Shown: positions 31,660 through 43,405, counted from the stretch's first letter. The stretch: 64,000 nt of DNA from Anodontia alba (GCA_964016985.1 OZ024828.1:32518424-32582423), one strand, 5' to 3'. Program-made: numbers and translations. Notes: generated from the sequence alone by a model not told the origin.

Positions 31660-34040
31660 CCATGGTGGCTATCTTGGCTATCAGATCCAATTGCTTTAAG
31701 CAATTCAGAATCTGAAGAGTTTCAAGATTGCCACCATGGCCGCCATCTTAGATATTAGAACTAAACGATGCAGCAATTCTGAATTTCTATGTCACCCCGA
31801 TGCCTCCCATCATGTTTCGCCTCAACCTGAATCACTGTTTGAGAGGAGATGTGGTTTGAAGAATTTCAAGCTGGCGGACATTGGAACAGATGGACTTTAG
31901 CAATTCTGAATTTCCATAACACCCCAATGCCTCCCATAATGTTTAAGCTCAATCAGACTTACCGTTTGGTAGCAGATGTGATTTGAAGATTTTCAAGATG
32001 GCTGCCATGGTGGCCACCTAGCATATCAGAACTATTGTAACAATTCTAAATCTCCATGATGCCCCGATGCCTTCCACCGTTTCCACTCAATCCGACTTAC
32101 TGTTCGGGAGCAGATAGCTACTGAAGATATTCAAGATGGCCGGAGGAGATGTTGTTTGAAAATTTTCAAGATGGCTGACATGGCGGCCATCTTGGATATT
32201 GGAACGGAATAATATTAGCAATTCTTAATCTCCATGTGGCCTCAATTCCTCCCTCAAAGTGTGGGCTCAATCTGACTTAGGGTTCGGGAGCAGATGTGGT
32301 TTCAAGATTTTCAAGATGGCCGGACAGGTGCCCATCTTGGATAGCCAAACGAAACGATTTAAGCAATTCTGAATCTCTATGTCACTCCAATTCTTCCCAT
32401 CAAGTTCCCGCTCAATCCAACTTATGGTTTGGGAGGAGATGTCGTTTAAAGAATTCCAATATGGCTGCCATGGCGGCCATCTTGGATATCAGAACGGAAC
32501 AATTTTAGCAATTCTGAATCTCTGTGTCGCTTCGATGCTTTCCATCGTTTCGGCTCAATCTGACCTACGGTTTGGGAGGAGACGTCGTTTGAAGAATTTC
32601 AAGATGGTCGCCATAGCAGCCATCTTGGATATCGGAACGGAACTATTTAGCAATTCTGAATCTCTATAATGCTCCAATGCCTTCCGTCAAGTTTCTGCTC
32701 AATCTGACTTATGGTTTGGGAGGAGATGTCGTTTGAAGAATTTCAAGACGGCCCCTTGGCGGCTATTTTGGATATCGGAACGGAATGATTTTAGCAATTC
32801 TGAATCTCTGTGTCACTGGGTGTTCACATCAAGTTTTGGCTCAATCTAACTTAAGGTATTGGAGGAGATGTCGTTTGAAGAATTTCAAGATGGCCACCAT
32901 GGCAGCCATCTTGAATATCGGAATAGAAGGATTTAAGCAATTCCAAATTTCTATAACGCTCCAATGCTTCCAATCAAGTTTCGGCTCAATCTGACTTACG
33001 GTTTTGGAGGAGATGTCGTTTGAAGAATTTCAAGATGGCCATCGTGCCGGACATCTTGGATATCAGAACGGAATCATTTTAGCAATTCTGAGTCTCTGTG
33101 TCACTGTAATGCCTCCCATCAAGATTTTGCTCAATCTGACTTACGGTTTCGGAGGAGATGTTGTTTGAAGAATTTTAAGTTGGGCGCCATGGCGGCCATC
33201 TTGGGTAACGGAACGGAACGATTTTAGCAATTCTGAATCTCTGTGTCACTGTGATGTCTCCTATCAAGTTTTGGCTGAATCCGACTTACGGTTTGGGAGG
33301 AGATGTTGTTTTAAGAATTTCATGTTGGCCACCGTGGCGGCCCTCTTGGATATTGGAACGGAACGATTTTAGCAATTCTGAATCTTTGAGTCACTGGGAT
33401 GCCTCCCATCAAGTTTTGCTTAATCCGACTTACGGTTTGGAAGGAGATGTCGTTTGAAGAATTTTAAGATTCCCGCAATGGCGGCCATCTTGGATATCTG
33501 AACGGAATAATTTTATCAATTTCGAATCTCTGTATCACTGTGATGCCTCCTATCAAGTTTCAGCTCAATCGAACTTACGCTTTGGGAGTAGATGTTGTTC
33601 AGGGATTTTCAATGGCGGCCATCTTGGACATCGGAACGGAATGATTTTAGCAATTTTGAGTTTCTGTGTTACTGTGATGCCTCCCATCAAGTTTCAGCTC
33701 AATCGGACTTACGATTTGGGAGAGATTAGCTTCGAAGAATTTCAAGATGGCCACCATGGCGGCCATGCTGGATATCGGAACGGAACGATTTTAGCAATTC
33801 TGATTCTTTTTGTCACTGTGATGTCTCCCATCAAGTTTTGGCTCAATCCGACACGGTTTGGGATAAGATGTCGTCTGAAGAATTTCAAGATGGCCGCCGT
33901 CTTGAATATCGAAACGGAACGATTTTAGTAATTCTGAATCTTTATGTCACTGTGATGCCATATGGCGGCCATCTTGGATATCAGAACGGAATGATTTTTA
34001 GCAATTTTGAATGTCTGTGTCACTGTGATGCCATGCACAT
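31660..34040 (+). repeat. Tandem array of about 145 bp monomers with a CCATGG-centred palindrome
   Basis: At least 15 diverged monomers. Each contains CAATCTGACTTACGGTTTGG, GAGGAGATGTCGTTTGAAGA, ATTTCAAGATGGCCGCCATG, GCGGCCATCTTGGATATCGG, and AACGGAACGATTTTAGCAAT. Palindrome centres recur near 32165, 32460, 32606, 32890, 33035, 33183, 33750 and others. Monomers at the left edge (31660-32150) are the most diverged. The right edge is cut short and runs into a T-rich stretch. Open frames through the array are repeat by-products. Confidence 0.92.
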
Positions 34041-34044
34041 ATTG

Positions 34045-34076
34045 TTTTTTTTTTGTTTTGTTTTGTTTTTTTATTT

Positions 34077-34114
<38 letters not shown>

Positions 34115-34135
34115 TTTTGTTTTTGTTTTTTATTC
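34045..34135. repeat. T-rich low-complexity tract
   Basis: Runs of T broken by single G, marking the right edge of the 145 bp tandem array. Confidence 0.9.
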
Positions 34136-34224
34136 CCATGGGTGATGGGTTACAAATTTGGAAACTTTCTGTTCGCTTTTCTGCAAACTAAGTCACATCT
34201 TTATAGGGTAACAAAGTAAAGACC

Positions 34225-34285
34225 ACTATTCAGAAGGGAGGCAAAATAAAAATCACAGAGTTGCCTCCTCTGGAAGGTGTATCCA
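34225..34285 (+). repeat. Family K dispersed repeat, fragment
   Basis: CAGAAGGGAGGCAAAATAAA, ATCACAGAGTTGCCTCC and GTATCCATTCC match the right end of the family. Confidence 0.5.
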
Positions 34286-34479
34286 TTCCTATTATCCCAG
34301 ATGCGCATGCAATGATAAATCTGGATATATGAGCATATTTAATTGGATGTGCGCACATCAAATCTGTCTTTGTTACGGATTTGAATTCATGTGCAAATTA
34401 ATAGTAAAATAACAGTCACAAAATGAAATGAGGTTCAACAAATTAAATTGTACATTTTAATATACTGCTGCAAAGCAAA

Positions 34480-34870
34480 GTGACTTTATCAGAAGAGAAT
34501 AGCACGCAAAAGAAACCAAAACAGTCGACATATAAATAAAAGTACCCTGACGATGTCAGAATTACGAAGCATGGCCTCCCCAAGGCACCAAAAAGAATAA
34601 ATGGGGGACAAATCTATGACAAAATAAACTCCACATTTGAAACCATCGACGCACAAACACCGACCACAATCATGTGTTTGGTCCGCAGTGGTGCCCTCTA
34701 CCTCATCAGTGAACATCACATTGATACACACATAATCACATTGTGAGGCAACAAAGCTTAGAGTTAAATGGTCATCTCACGCCACAGCACAAACGAAAAC
34801 ACAAACAGAGCAACGGTGGGCACGACTGCAGACACTGGGGGTCAAGTGCCAACCTTTAGGAACATATTGC
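34480..34870. repeat. Family O dispersed repeat (copy 1)
   Basis: Contains GCACCAAAAAGAATAAA, ACTCCACATTTGAAACCATC, GACGCACAAACACCGACCAC, CTCTACCTCATCAGTGAACA and CAGACACTGGGGGTC. The same phrases in the same order occur at 40950-41400 and partly at 36650-36790. No coding frame is shared, so the nature of the family is unknown. Confidence 0.6.
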
Positions 34871-35106
34871 AGTCGTCATTTAGTCTGAGGACCGATTCAC
34901 ATTCGTGCTATTTAAGAGGGAACCAACAGAGTTATAAACCGTGACTTGGTTAATACCCATCCATGCAGCTTGTCGCAGAATGTATGTAAAATAAATGTAA
35001 CTTTTATATTTGTAGCGAGTGACACCCTTTGTAGAAGTAGACTGTGATCTATGAGTGTGGCTCTTTCTGACCCAGATTTTATTGAGTATATTCATGAACA
35101 AGAATT

Positions 35107-35521
35107 ATTGCATAAAAAGCAGTGTCGCACATTATTAACAGCCGTGCATTAACCGGCGAAAAGCCGTGTATTAACAAGGACATTCACGCGCTGTTAATAA
35201 ACGGCTACGCAACTTTCAATATGATCATACCGGGGCCACAGATTTGCTGCCGTTACGAGATGTGTACTGCCCGACCCTAGTACGAGCATAATCCGTGGAA
35301 ATTGCGTTTGGGAGACATCTGTGAAAAGGCGAAACAAAATAGTGCAAGAAATAACACGAAATGTAGCAAATGTTTTCAGTTTTTATGCAATAATAGCGAT
35401 CGAACATGGTTTTTCAATGCATTAATATTCGCCAGGGCCTAGGGAGGTCTCGGTTTTCAACACCTCCCTTGAGACCTGGCGAATGTTAATGTATGAAAAA
35501 CCATGTTTTATCCCTATATTC
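35107..35521 (-). mobile_element. Family M foldback element, complete (copy 2)
   Basis: Runs from ATTGCATAAAAAGCAGTGTC to CCCTATATT. The right 120 bp is a palindrome in which AACATGGTTTTTCAATGCAT, GCCAGG and GGGAGGT pair with their complements around a shortened loop. The body carries ATTAACCGGCGAAAAGCCGT and CCACAGATTTGCTGCCGTTA. The strand is relative to the copy at 57719. Total about 415 bp. Confidence 0.85.
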
Positions 35522-35524
35522 AAC

Positions 35525-36420
35525 CCGTAACACTACCCATGCCGCCCAGCACCGGCCTGAGCAACTTTCTATTTCCAATCATTTCACACTTAACCCAAAA
35601 GACATCACTATTGTGAAATACAGAAAGACAATTCACGGCCTCCGCACGGTAATTAACACTAGCTCTGTTGACGGTAAACCAATTCTGAATATTTTTATAT
35701 TAGGGCTGATAGGCTGAACTATGCTTTTTCTGTTCCTTGTTGCCATTTTAGCAGGTTCTGTATCAAATATACAAGACATCCTCTGCAAGATGTGCCGTAA
35801 GTGGTTGACCAGCTTTCTTCACTCTTTTGCGCTGTAATACCTTTCTTCGAAATTGTTAAATCGCTTCTTCAAAGAATCGTACTTTCGCATTCGTATTATC
35901 TAATTACCGTCATACCTCGCCCACTTAGGTTCTATTTAATTTAATTAATTTGCTAGCGTAAACAAATCTCATGAGATTTCGGTGCCAGGAATAAAGATGT
36001 ATGTATTAACATGCACGAATTGTGTTGTTTGAAGATTTGCTGCAGAAGTAATATGTATGCATTCAGAAAACTGAAAAAAGGAACATTATATTTCCCAATA
36101 AACGACAGGATCAAAATGCAAATACTACTACGAGTATTTTCAGCAGATTTGTCGCTTTCACGGTTCATTATTACTGAAAAGGGCACGGGCCAAACGTGTA
36201 TCGAATATAGGGTTTAGTTGAAGAAAAGACATCTAAAACTTTCAAGAGGTTTATAACCTTGTAACAAACCACTTTTTGGTTAAAATACATATCACATATT
36301 CAAAATAAAATTTACAGTTTTTCAGTTGTTTTCTCATTCAGTTTTATTACACATATAAGAGGTTACTAAGAAAAGGCCACAATCACGAACTGAAGCATTC
36401 TTAAGACATCGAAATGAAAA
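35525..36420. other. No recognised feature
   Basis: No gene or named repeat. ATTTAATTTAATTAATTTG-type simple sequence lies at about 35935-35952. Confidence 0.4.
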
Positions 36421-36422
36421 AC

Positions 36423-36610
36423 AGGGTCCAGTTGTTCAAACCATCGTTAGCTTAACAAGCTCGTTAGTGGTCAAAATATTAACTGTTCTAGTAAGTAAAA
36501 TATCTAATACACGGTTATTTTTGCTGAATAAAAATGTGAGTCGCTTTTGCAAATGCAAAAGCTACTCACATTTTTTCAGCAAAAATATTATCGTACGATA
36601 TTTATTCGAC
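36423..36610. mobile_element. Family I foldback element, truncated (copy 2)
   Basis: Begins AGGGTCCAGTTGTTCAAA. It has the same GTTAGCTTAACAAGCTCGTTAG block and a hairpin GTCGCTTTTGCAAATGCAAAAG followed by CTACTCACATTTTTTCAGC. It loses similarity near 36610, so the right terminal repeat is missing. Confidence 0.75.
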
Positions 36611-36649
36611 CTGAATTCCGATGCAGACAAAATGACATATATATGTTCG

Positions 36650-36795
36650 GTCCGGTAGAACCTCTACCTCGTCAGTGAACAATTACAGTAAAACATGAAT
36701 CCTGAGCCAACAAAAGTACAGATTGGATCTCGATGGGCCCGATCACAGACATTCATGGGCTGGGGCCAACCTTCTGAAACAGATCTGGAAAAAAA
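36650..36795. repeat. Family O dispersed repeat, fragment (copy 2)
   Basis: GGTAGAACCTCTACCTCGTC, AGTGAACAATTACAGTAAAA, GGCCCGATCACAGACATTCA and GGGCCAACCTTCTGAAACAG match the right half of the copies at 34480 and 40950. Confidence 0.55.
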
Positions 36796-36799
36796 ACAA

Positions 36800-37770
36800 C
36801 TAGGAAGTCCACTGTAACAATACGGACGGCTATTTCTTTTGTGTCCAATAGAATATCTCGGTCTTTCTCATTTAAGATAAGTATGATAATATTCTTGATG
36901 GCAAACCGGCATACAGAACATTTGCAGGAAGTCTCAGTCTATACCGAAACATACACACGATCTTATACGAATTAGAAGCTGTTCAACCCAAAACAACAAT
37001 CTCTCGTGCAGTTAAAACACTTATAGAGGAAATTTTATCATCTTAATACGGGTTTACTGTCATATTTTGTTCCCGTTGCATTATTCATGGTTTCTGTCAT
37101 TGAAAATTGGATGTCAGTACTTTAAAGATATCCAGTAGCTAAAGGCAGTTGGCTTTGAAATCTGCATGAAAAATGCATTCTTAAGTCTAATGCAGGAATT
37201 TGATCAAGTTGAAATCAGATAAAAGTCATTTTTCTTTTTGTCAGACAAGGTTTGATGTCGTTTAGAATATTGGTTTGAAAGAGACTTGAAATAGCTATAT
37301 GGGTGAACACATGAACTAAACTGCTTGTTAAACATATCATTGTTTTTTTTTCATACTCATGCTGTATTTGATGCTCAGTAGTCTAGCGTACTCTGTACAT
37401 TTGCTCTGGGCTGACCTTTTAGGTTCGTTGTGAATAGTATAATAAAAATCAAAAAGGATTGCCTTTGGAAACAAAGAATACAGAAACATCACGAAAATCG
37501 GAGACTCGGTTTGATTTAGTAAAATAACTAGATACGGTTAATAAAGTTACACACTAAGGTGTTTTATGTCATAAACTTCTTTGCTTTTTTTTACATTCCG
37601 TATGCAGTGGAAGCAAAAGACGGTGGTAGCATCATTGTTTCCGTCTAATCAATTTAATTACTGATTCAAGTCATTATTAGTAATATTGAACATTCTTTCG
37701 AAAGTCCGTTCATTAATAATGGAATCTAATGAAATTTACCCAGTACATTGAAGTAATCGATTAATTCATA
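36800..37770. other. No recognised feature
   Basis: No recognisable gene, RNA or repeat. Confidence 0.4.
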
Positions 37771-37774
37771 CTCT

Positions 37775-37890
37775 CAGGAGAGGCATCTCCTAAAAACATT
37801 ATTTCCTTTAGAATAGATCCGTTTACAGAAGGCAATCAGAAAAAAGGAAGTCACAAAACTTGCCTACCTCGGCGGACGACGCGTAGTATT
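37775..37890 (+). repeat. Family K dispersed repeat
   Basis: GGAGAGGCATCTCC, TATTTCCTTTAGAATAGATC, ACAGAAGGCAATCAGAAAAA and GGAAGTCACAAAACTTGCCT are a diverged version of the family. Confidence 0.45.
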
Positions 37891-38094
37891 TACTATTTCT
37901 CTTAAAGATATAAAAATAACAATAGTCTAGATCATTAATCATATCACTGATAAGAGACGGGGTGCAATAAAACATGGTATACTGTCAATAAACGAGAAAC
38001 AAGTTTAGGCTCAATGGCAGAAATTTGATATTGGGGATATAGATAATATAATATAAGCCGACGCACAGCAATTTTCCTACAAAATTACCTGTGA

Positions 38095-38185
38095 GCTGAG
38101 AGAAAGTCATACCAGCCTGTATATCTGAACAGACTATGGATGTGCAAACTGATCTAAGTCTTCACTAGGCACATTTTTTATTTTG
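38095..38185. repeat. Family G repeat, fragment
   Basis: CATACCAGCCTGTATATCTG, AACAGACTATGGATGTGCAA and CTGATCTAAGTCTTCACTAG match the family with many substitutions. Confidence 0.5.
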
Positions 38186-38399
38186 AAGGATGTGCTCTGT
38201 ATTATTACCCTTCATCATTAGACCCGAATCACGAACTGTCCAGTGGACACTTAAGAACTTTGAAAATCGTAAAATGAAAATATTGATCAATTTCCTCATA
38301 ATTTTATATTTCAGTTTGGAATAAACCGAAACTCGAATTAAGCGCAATTCCATTTAATGAGAGATTTACGTGCACTGAAGAATAACATTAAAACCGGGG

Positions 38400-38495
38400 A
38401 GCAAAGTAATTTCTACATGTGCGCACAGTGAAGACTCAGATCAGCCTGAAGAACCTGCTAAGGCTGACCTTTTTCTTCGCTGGGCACGAATGTAA
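38400..38495. repeat. Family G repeat, fragment
   Basis: ACATGTGCGCACAGTGAAGA and CTCAGATCAGCCTG, then TTTTTCTTCGCTGGGCACGA. The middle hairpin is lost. Confidence 0.6.
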
Positions 38496-38974
38496 ATTGT
38501 ATGAATTGCTGTGTCCTGGCTCCGTAGGAATGAAGACTAAATCTGTTCTTGAACTCTACGTAAAAGTACATTTTTTTCTAAACATATTTATTTCTACACT
38601 TTCATTCATGCACTTCTAAAAATATCATGAGGAACGCAAGAAAAACGCCCTTGTGACATAGGTGGTTGATGAAGGCACATATGAGACTGCACAGTCCGAT
38701 AAAGGGCCATCATCTACCGCCTACAAAATCAATGGGTATGCAAAATATATTGACGAACAGAGAACGCCTTTATCATATTGCATGAATGAGCAGACTGATC
38801 TTGACCTTCGATGTTCTCATCTGAAAGAATGAATTGTTGAATGAATGCATACTTAATTAAAAAAGAATAAACGAATAAGCATAGATAAATAGACAAAAAC
38901 AATAAAGAGACAAAAATGAATAAATACACAGAAACAAATAAATAAATAAACAAAATTTAATCAACAAAAAAATA

Positions 38975-39550
38975 AAAAACAAACGAAATATTTTAAAGAA
39001 AGAAGAAACAAAATAATAAATAATGTTCAAACAAACAATTCAAATCTGCCCTCCATTTTTTTTTTTTTTTTTTTTTTTGTTTTTTTTTTTTTTTTTTTTT
39101 TTGTTTTTTTTTTTTTTTTTTTTTTTTTTGTTTTTTTTTTTTTTTTTTTGCAAAATATTTGTTATCTCCTCAAAATATTTATAACCCCTTATAAGGCTAC
39201 TTAAAATCATAAATAAAAATAAAAAACACAATGTTTTAACAATGAAAGAAATTAATTTATAAATAATAAAAAAATCCAATCTTCCCTTCCAATAAATCAA
39301 TTTTGCCACCTATGTTTTATTCCTTCAAAATGTTAATTACCCTTCAGAAGCCTCTTTAATAAATGAAACACAAACAAATAGAATTAGATAAATATTTTAA
39401 GAAAGAAAGAGACAGAACAATAAATAAACAGGCCATTCAAATCTGTTTTCCAAATAAGTCAATTTTCCAAACTGTTTGCAAATCCCTTAAAGAAATTGAT
39501 AACCCTTTAGGAGGCCTCATTACTGTCCCCTTTTGGTATCTCATTATCAG
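38975..39550 (+). repeat. Degenerate tandem array, about 155 bp units
   Basis: Three units share ATATTTTAAGAAAGAAAGA-type, AATAATAAATAA, ATTCAAATCTG, CCAATAAGTCAATTTTCC-type and TTGATAACCCTTTAGGAGGC-type motifs in the same order. The first is interrupted by an expanded T tract (39057-39149). They start near 38975, 39225 and 39385. Confidence 0.65.
39057..39149. repeat. Poly-T tract with regular G interruptions
   Basis: About 93 bases of T broken by single G at 39079, 39103 and 39130, the longest T-rich tract in the window. Confidence 0.95.
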
Positions 39551-39805
39551 CTCTTTATTACATGCCTTTAATCTACCTTGCCTAATGCTTGAGTAGGAGC
39601 AATGAAATCATTACTGAGCGGTACCACTTTTGGTCTCATTTGCCCATGTGTTTAACCTGCAAATGCTTTTGCAGCTATTACAGACTTCTGGGGTCAATAA
39701 TTGTTTTCATAGTAGTCTACTTTTAGCAGAATTAAATACATGTATCAGAAACGCGTAACATATCTTTCAGTTCTTTGCGACATGGGGGCAGAATGTCCAA
39801 GAGTA

Positions 39806-40114
39806 CAGTCGACTCTAGTTATCTCGAAGTCCAAGGGACTCTCTAAAATATTTCGAGAAATCCGTAACTCGACATATCAGATTTGTAAAAATTAGAAAAA
39901 AATAAATCGAACAACCACATTTCACAAATGAATACGGAATTTTACTCCCGAAGATAGAAATATAATATAAATATTGTAAATATTAAGGAAAAGACGAGAA
40001 CACAATATTTTGTTACCAGTTGTTAGATTTTCATGTTCAAACCGGGACCAGAGTTTTACTTTGAAATAAACAGTTATTTGAGATAAGCGAAGTCGATATA
40101 ATGAGAGTCGACTG
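39806..40114 (-). mobile_element. Pogo/Tigger-like MITE, TA-flanked (copy 1)
   Basis: TA/CAGTCGACTCTAGTTATCTC to GATATAATGAGAGTCGACTG/TA. Termini of the CAGTYGACTCTCGTTATCTC type are known from pogo/Tigger elements. The interior aligns, reverse-complemented, with 56650-56962 (GAAAATCTGGTCCC, CTAACAACAGGT-like and CGAAGTCC motifs). About 309 bp, with no transposase frame. Confidence 0.88.
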
Positions 40115-40657
40115 TATCTATTCCTCTTCATTTTCAAAGGCGTTTTTTTCACTCTGAAAGAAAGGAAACTATTTCGGATTGATCGTTTAAAACGCTTAAC
40201 TGTGTATGCATCTATTTGCTAAAAAATAAAATCTCACTTGTTCAAAAGCTGCCAGTAACTTAAGCAATACACTAAATGTAAAATGATAAAAACGTTTGTG
40301 TATGTTTAATTTGCAATCATGTGAAGTGTTCGACTCAATACGCTCTTGCTTATTGTATTTCTATGAGGCTCTATCAGTGTCTGTACCTGCTGGGTATACC
40401 AATATAAAGCACATTTTGAAGCTACAAATAAAGCAATACCAAACCATGGTGAAAAGAACAGCACAAGTAGATAAAGGTTCCTCACTCTGTAGTGTATGAG
40501 GCGAAGGGTACTTTGACGAGAAAAGGAGAAAAATGTAGGTTGAACATGGCTTCGTGTATGTTAACAATATATAAAAGAAAGGGTGGACAAAGTGTCCAAC
40601 ACAACACAATTCTGGATGCATATAGACATGAAGAATGAATAAGGAAAAAAAATATAA

Positions 40658-40939
40658 CATCACGAAAACATGCATATATAATTTTGACCCCTTCAAACCC
40701 CACTTATATATATTAAAACTTGGGTTTACAGGGGTATACATTATTTTTTTCTTTTTTCTGCTCAAAAAACATAGATTGTGAGTACTCAGTAGAACCGTCT
40801 CGCCGAGGCGGTTCTAACGAGTACCCACAACTTATGTTTTGTGCAGAAATCTGAAAAAATATCAGAATTTTTATCTGAAAATTTTCATTTTTTGTTGGTA
40901 AAATTTTCAGTATATTTGAATAGGCATGTTTTCGTAATG
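40658..40939 (-). mobile_element. Family A MITE, complete (A9)
   Basis: CATCACGAAAACATGCATAT to GGCATGTTTTCGTAATG. The palindrome arms have small mismatches (CAGTAGAACCGTCTC against GAGGCGGTTCTAACGAGT), showing decay of one arm. Confidence 0.9.
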
Positions 40940-40949
40940 AGAGAAAATA

Positions 40950-41321
40950 GACAGGATCTGCCATGAACACCAAGTAAAAAAAAACCCTATCGAGGCACCA
41001 AAAGAATAAACGATAGGAACAAATAATGAAATAAAAACGCCACATATGAAACCACGGACGCACAAACAAAGACGAATTGCAACAGAGGGACCGCCTTGGC
41101 ATGGTCAGTAGGAAAACTACTTGGGGACTTAAACCAGTTTTTTACTCGCGTTTATTTCTGATGCATCTCCAATAACAAATATATATCCGTTCCGCAGAGA
41201 TGTCCTCTACCTCGTCTGCGAAACATCACAGTAAAACATATGATCAAAGCCCCTGTGATGAAAAGAAGCAAATGGCTCAATGGCGATCTTAAGCCAAAAA
41301 CAAAAAAAAACAACAAAACAA

Positions 41322-41354
<33 letters not shown>

Positions 41355-41450
41355 CACGACCACAATGAGCCCGATCACAGACATTGACAGACAAGAAGAT
41401 TGAGGAGGGAGCCTTTTTAATCTAAGGAACGACCCAGCATCTTGCAGTTA
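40950..41450. repeat. Family O dispersed repeat (copy 3)
   Basis: GGCACCAAAAGAATAAACGA, GAAATAAAAACGCCACATAT, CCACGGACGCACAAACAAAG, CTCTACCTCGTCTGCGAAAC and GATCACAGACATTG share order with 34480-34870. The run of A with CAC repeats at 41300-41355 is a local expansion. Confidence 0.6.
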
Positions 41451-41798
41451 AGGAGGGAAGCAAAGTTACCTACCACAACTGGGATAACAACCTATATTTT
41501 TGTAGCGAAAGACAATCTTTTTAAATTATACCAACAAAATCGGTTTGGGCCATTAATCGCTCTGAATTTGTAGACTAAATCGCCATGAATTTCAGATTCA
41601 GCCAGACATTTTTGCAGAAGTATTTTCAAACCAATATTATATTTGGATATTAATACAAAATGACAGCGATAATTTTAGAAAATGCTTTGCTCAGTTTAGG
41701 ATAACGGTACCCTTGCTGAAGAAGTTTATCTCCATTAAATTGTTGAATTTAACACATTCCACTGTTGCAACAGATATTTAGGAAATGTAAATAACTTA

Positions 41799-42157
41799 CA
41801 ATCGAACCTCAATGGGTCGAACCTCTTTGGAACCATGGAAATTCGTTCGATACATAGGTAGTTCGAGCCACTGAGCGTTAATCATGACACCAGTTCAGGA
41901 AGCAAATAGCGATAATTTAGGGAAATCTTTTCGATTTTCAACACAATGATTGTTTGTTGAGTGTACTCATTAGAATCGCCTCGATGAGGCGATTCTAATG
42001 AGTACACACAACATACAATTCCATGATAAAATAAGAAAAAAATCCCTAAATATTTGTTTTCTTGAGCTATTGGAAGAAGTTTTTAGGGACTGAAAAAAGA
42101 GCTCGAATCATCCACGGCAAACGAGCCATCCGTGTTCAAGCCATTGCGGTTATACTG
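41799..42157 (-). mobile_element. Family B MITE, TA-flanked (B3)
   Basis: TA/CAATCGAACCTCAATGGGTC to GCCATTGCGGTTATACTG/TA. The core palindrome is perfect: GTGTACTCATTAGAATCGCC and complement around a TCGATGA loop, followed by AAAATAAGAAAAAA. Orientation is opposite to B1 and B4, judged by the position of the ATGACACCAGTTCAGGAAGC block. Confidence 0.9.
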
Positions 42158-42349
42158 TATTTTCATTTCTTGATATCTGACCTACCGCATTCTTTATATG
42201 GCAGTATTATTGGAACAACAAACTGTCATAAGCTTATCGCAATTGCAAATAACGCATGCCTAGATCAGAGCAATGTGTTACATATGTAATGTTATTCTCT
42301 TTTTGATGGTTGATAATCTACCTTTGAAATAGCTCAAATGAGCCGCAAT

Positions 42350-42480
42350 AATGTAAAACGTACTTCGGACATATGCACCCAGCGAAGATCTGATCAGAAA
42401 CTTTTCTTTGCTATTTTGAATAGCTAAGTATGCACAGTTTTTTAATGTGGACAACTGTGTGCCTCTAAAGACGATGTTAT
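42350..42480. repeat. Family G repeat, diverged
   Basis: CGTACTTCGGACATATGCAC, CCAGCGAAGATCTGATCAGA and ATTTTGAATAGCTAAGTATG match one half-unit and the linker. Confidence 0.6.
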
Positions 42481-42654
42481 TCAGTGGCGTAACGTCGTGT
42501 CATAAAATTATTATGGCCACGCGTTACATAACACTTTAGCGAGAACAAGAACGACGACCGTGTCAACCGTGCATTTTCTGTTGAACAATTGTCAACTTTA
42601 AAGGCGATAAAATCCAATTTAAAATGGTCATATGATATACAGAGTCTAACACTC

Positions 42655-42730
42655 GTGGTCATTTTATATGCAATTTATGAAACTCTCCGTAGGCTCGTTT
42701 CATAAATTTCTAATGAAATGACCACTCATG
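42655..42730. repeat. Short foldback
   Basis: GGTCATTTTATATGCAATTT plus ATGAAAC pairs with GTTTCATAAATTTCTAATG plus AAATGACC across a loop of about 13 bases. Single occurrence. Confidence 0.6.
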
Positions 42731-42996
42731 TAACATCCTCTATATACAGTTATTATTCGCTTTAACTGGTATCAAATAAACATCACAGATTATAATGCAC
42801 ATGTACTCTCAAATGGCATCTTATTAACTATTATTATTCGCTCGATTTTCTTTCCATAACTCGAAACATAACACCAGTTTGTATGAATTACAAATTGTTA
42901 CATGCAAGAATCTGTGCGACACGAGAACAAATAAGCATGCACTTTAAATAAGGGGACTGGATACACAATAGATTTCCTGCCATTTCTGATCAAGTA

Positions 42997-43343
42997 CAGT
43001 CGTACCTCAATAGCTCGAACACCGATGACTCGTTCACCATCATGATGGCTAATTCGAACTCGTTTTTGAGTCCCTTTGAAATTCTTCTTATAGCTCAAGA
43101 AAACAAATACTTAAGGAAATGTTCCTATTTCATCATGAAATAGTATGTTGTGTGCACTCATTAGAATCGCCTCATCGAGGCGATTCTAATGAGTACAATC
43201 AACATACCATAATTGTGTAGATCGGAAAGAGCTTCCTAACGTATCGCCATTTGATTCCTGTTCTGGCGCCATGATTAACCTTAAGTGGCTCGAACTACCC
43301 CTATCTAGAACAAATATCCACGGTCCCAGCCATTGTTCGACTG
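42997..43343 (+). mobile_element. Family B MITE, TA-flanked (B4)
   Basis: TA/CAGTCGTACCTCAATAGCTC to GCCATTGTTCGACTG/TA. The core GTGCACTCATTAGAATCGCC and complement is nearly perfect. The flanks AACTCGTTTTTGAGTCCC and ACTTAAGGAAATGTTCC are shared with B1 and B2. Confidence 0.9.
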
Positions 43344-43405
43344 TAGACAACTGTTATAATTTCCAGTTTTGCGTTCCTACATACCAGGCCTTTTCTGAAA
43401 TGAGG

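Noticed and set aside
32296..34191. Several open frames of 68-117 codons across 32296-34191
   Set aside because: They read through the 145-bp tandem array and repeat the same phrases (for example QSDLRFGRR, MAAILDI). This is expected from tandem DNA and is not evidence of a protein.
39040..39309. Lysine/asparagine-rich 89-codon frame
   Set aside because: It translates an interrupted poly-T tract and the degenerate tandem array.
40361..40765. 134-codon minus-strand frame as a membrane protein
   Set aside because: Half of it reads through family A copy A9, and the hydrophobic stretches come from T-rich DNA. No domain is recognised.
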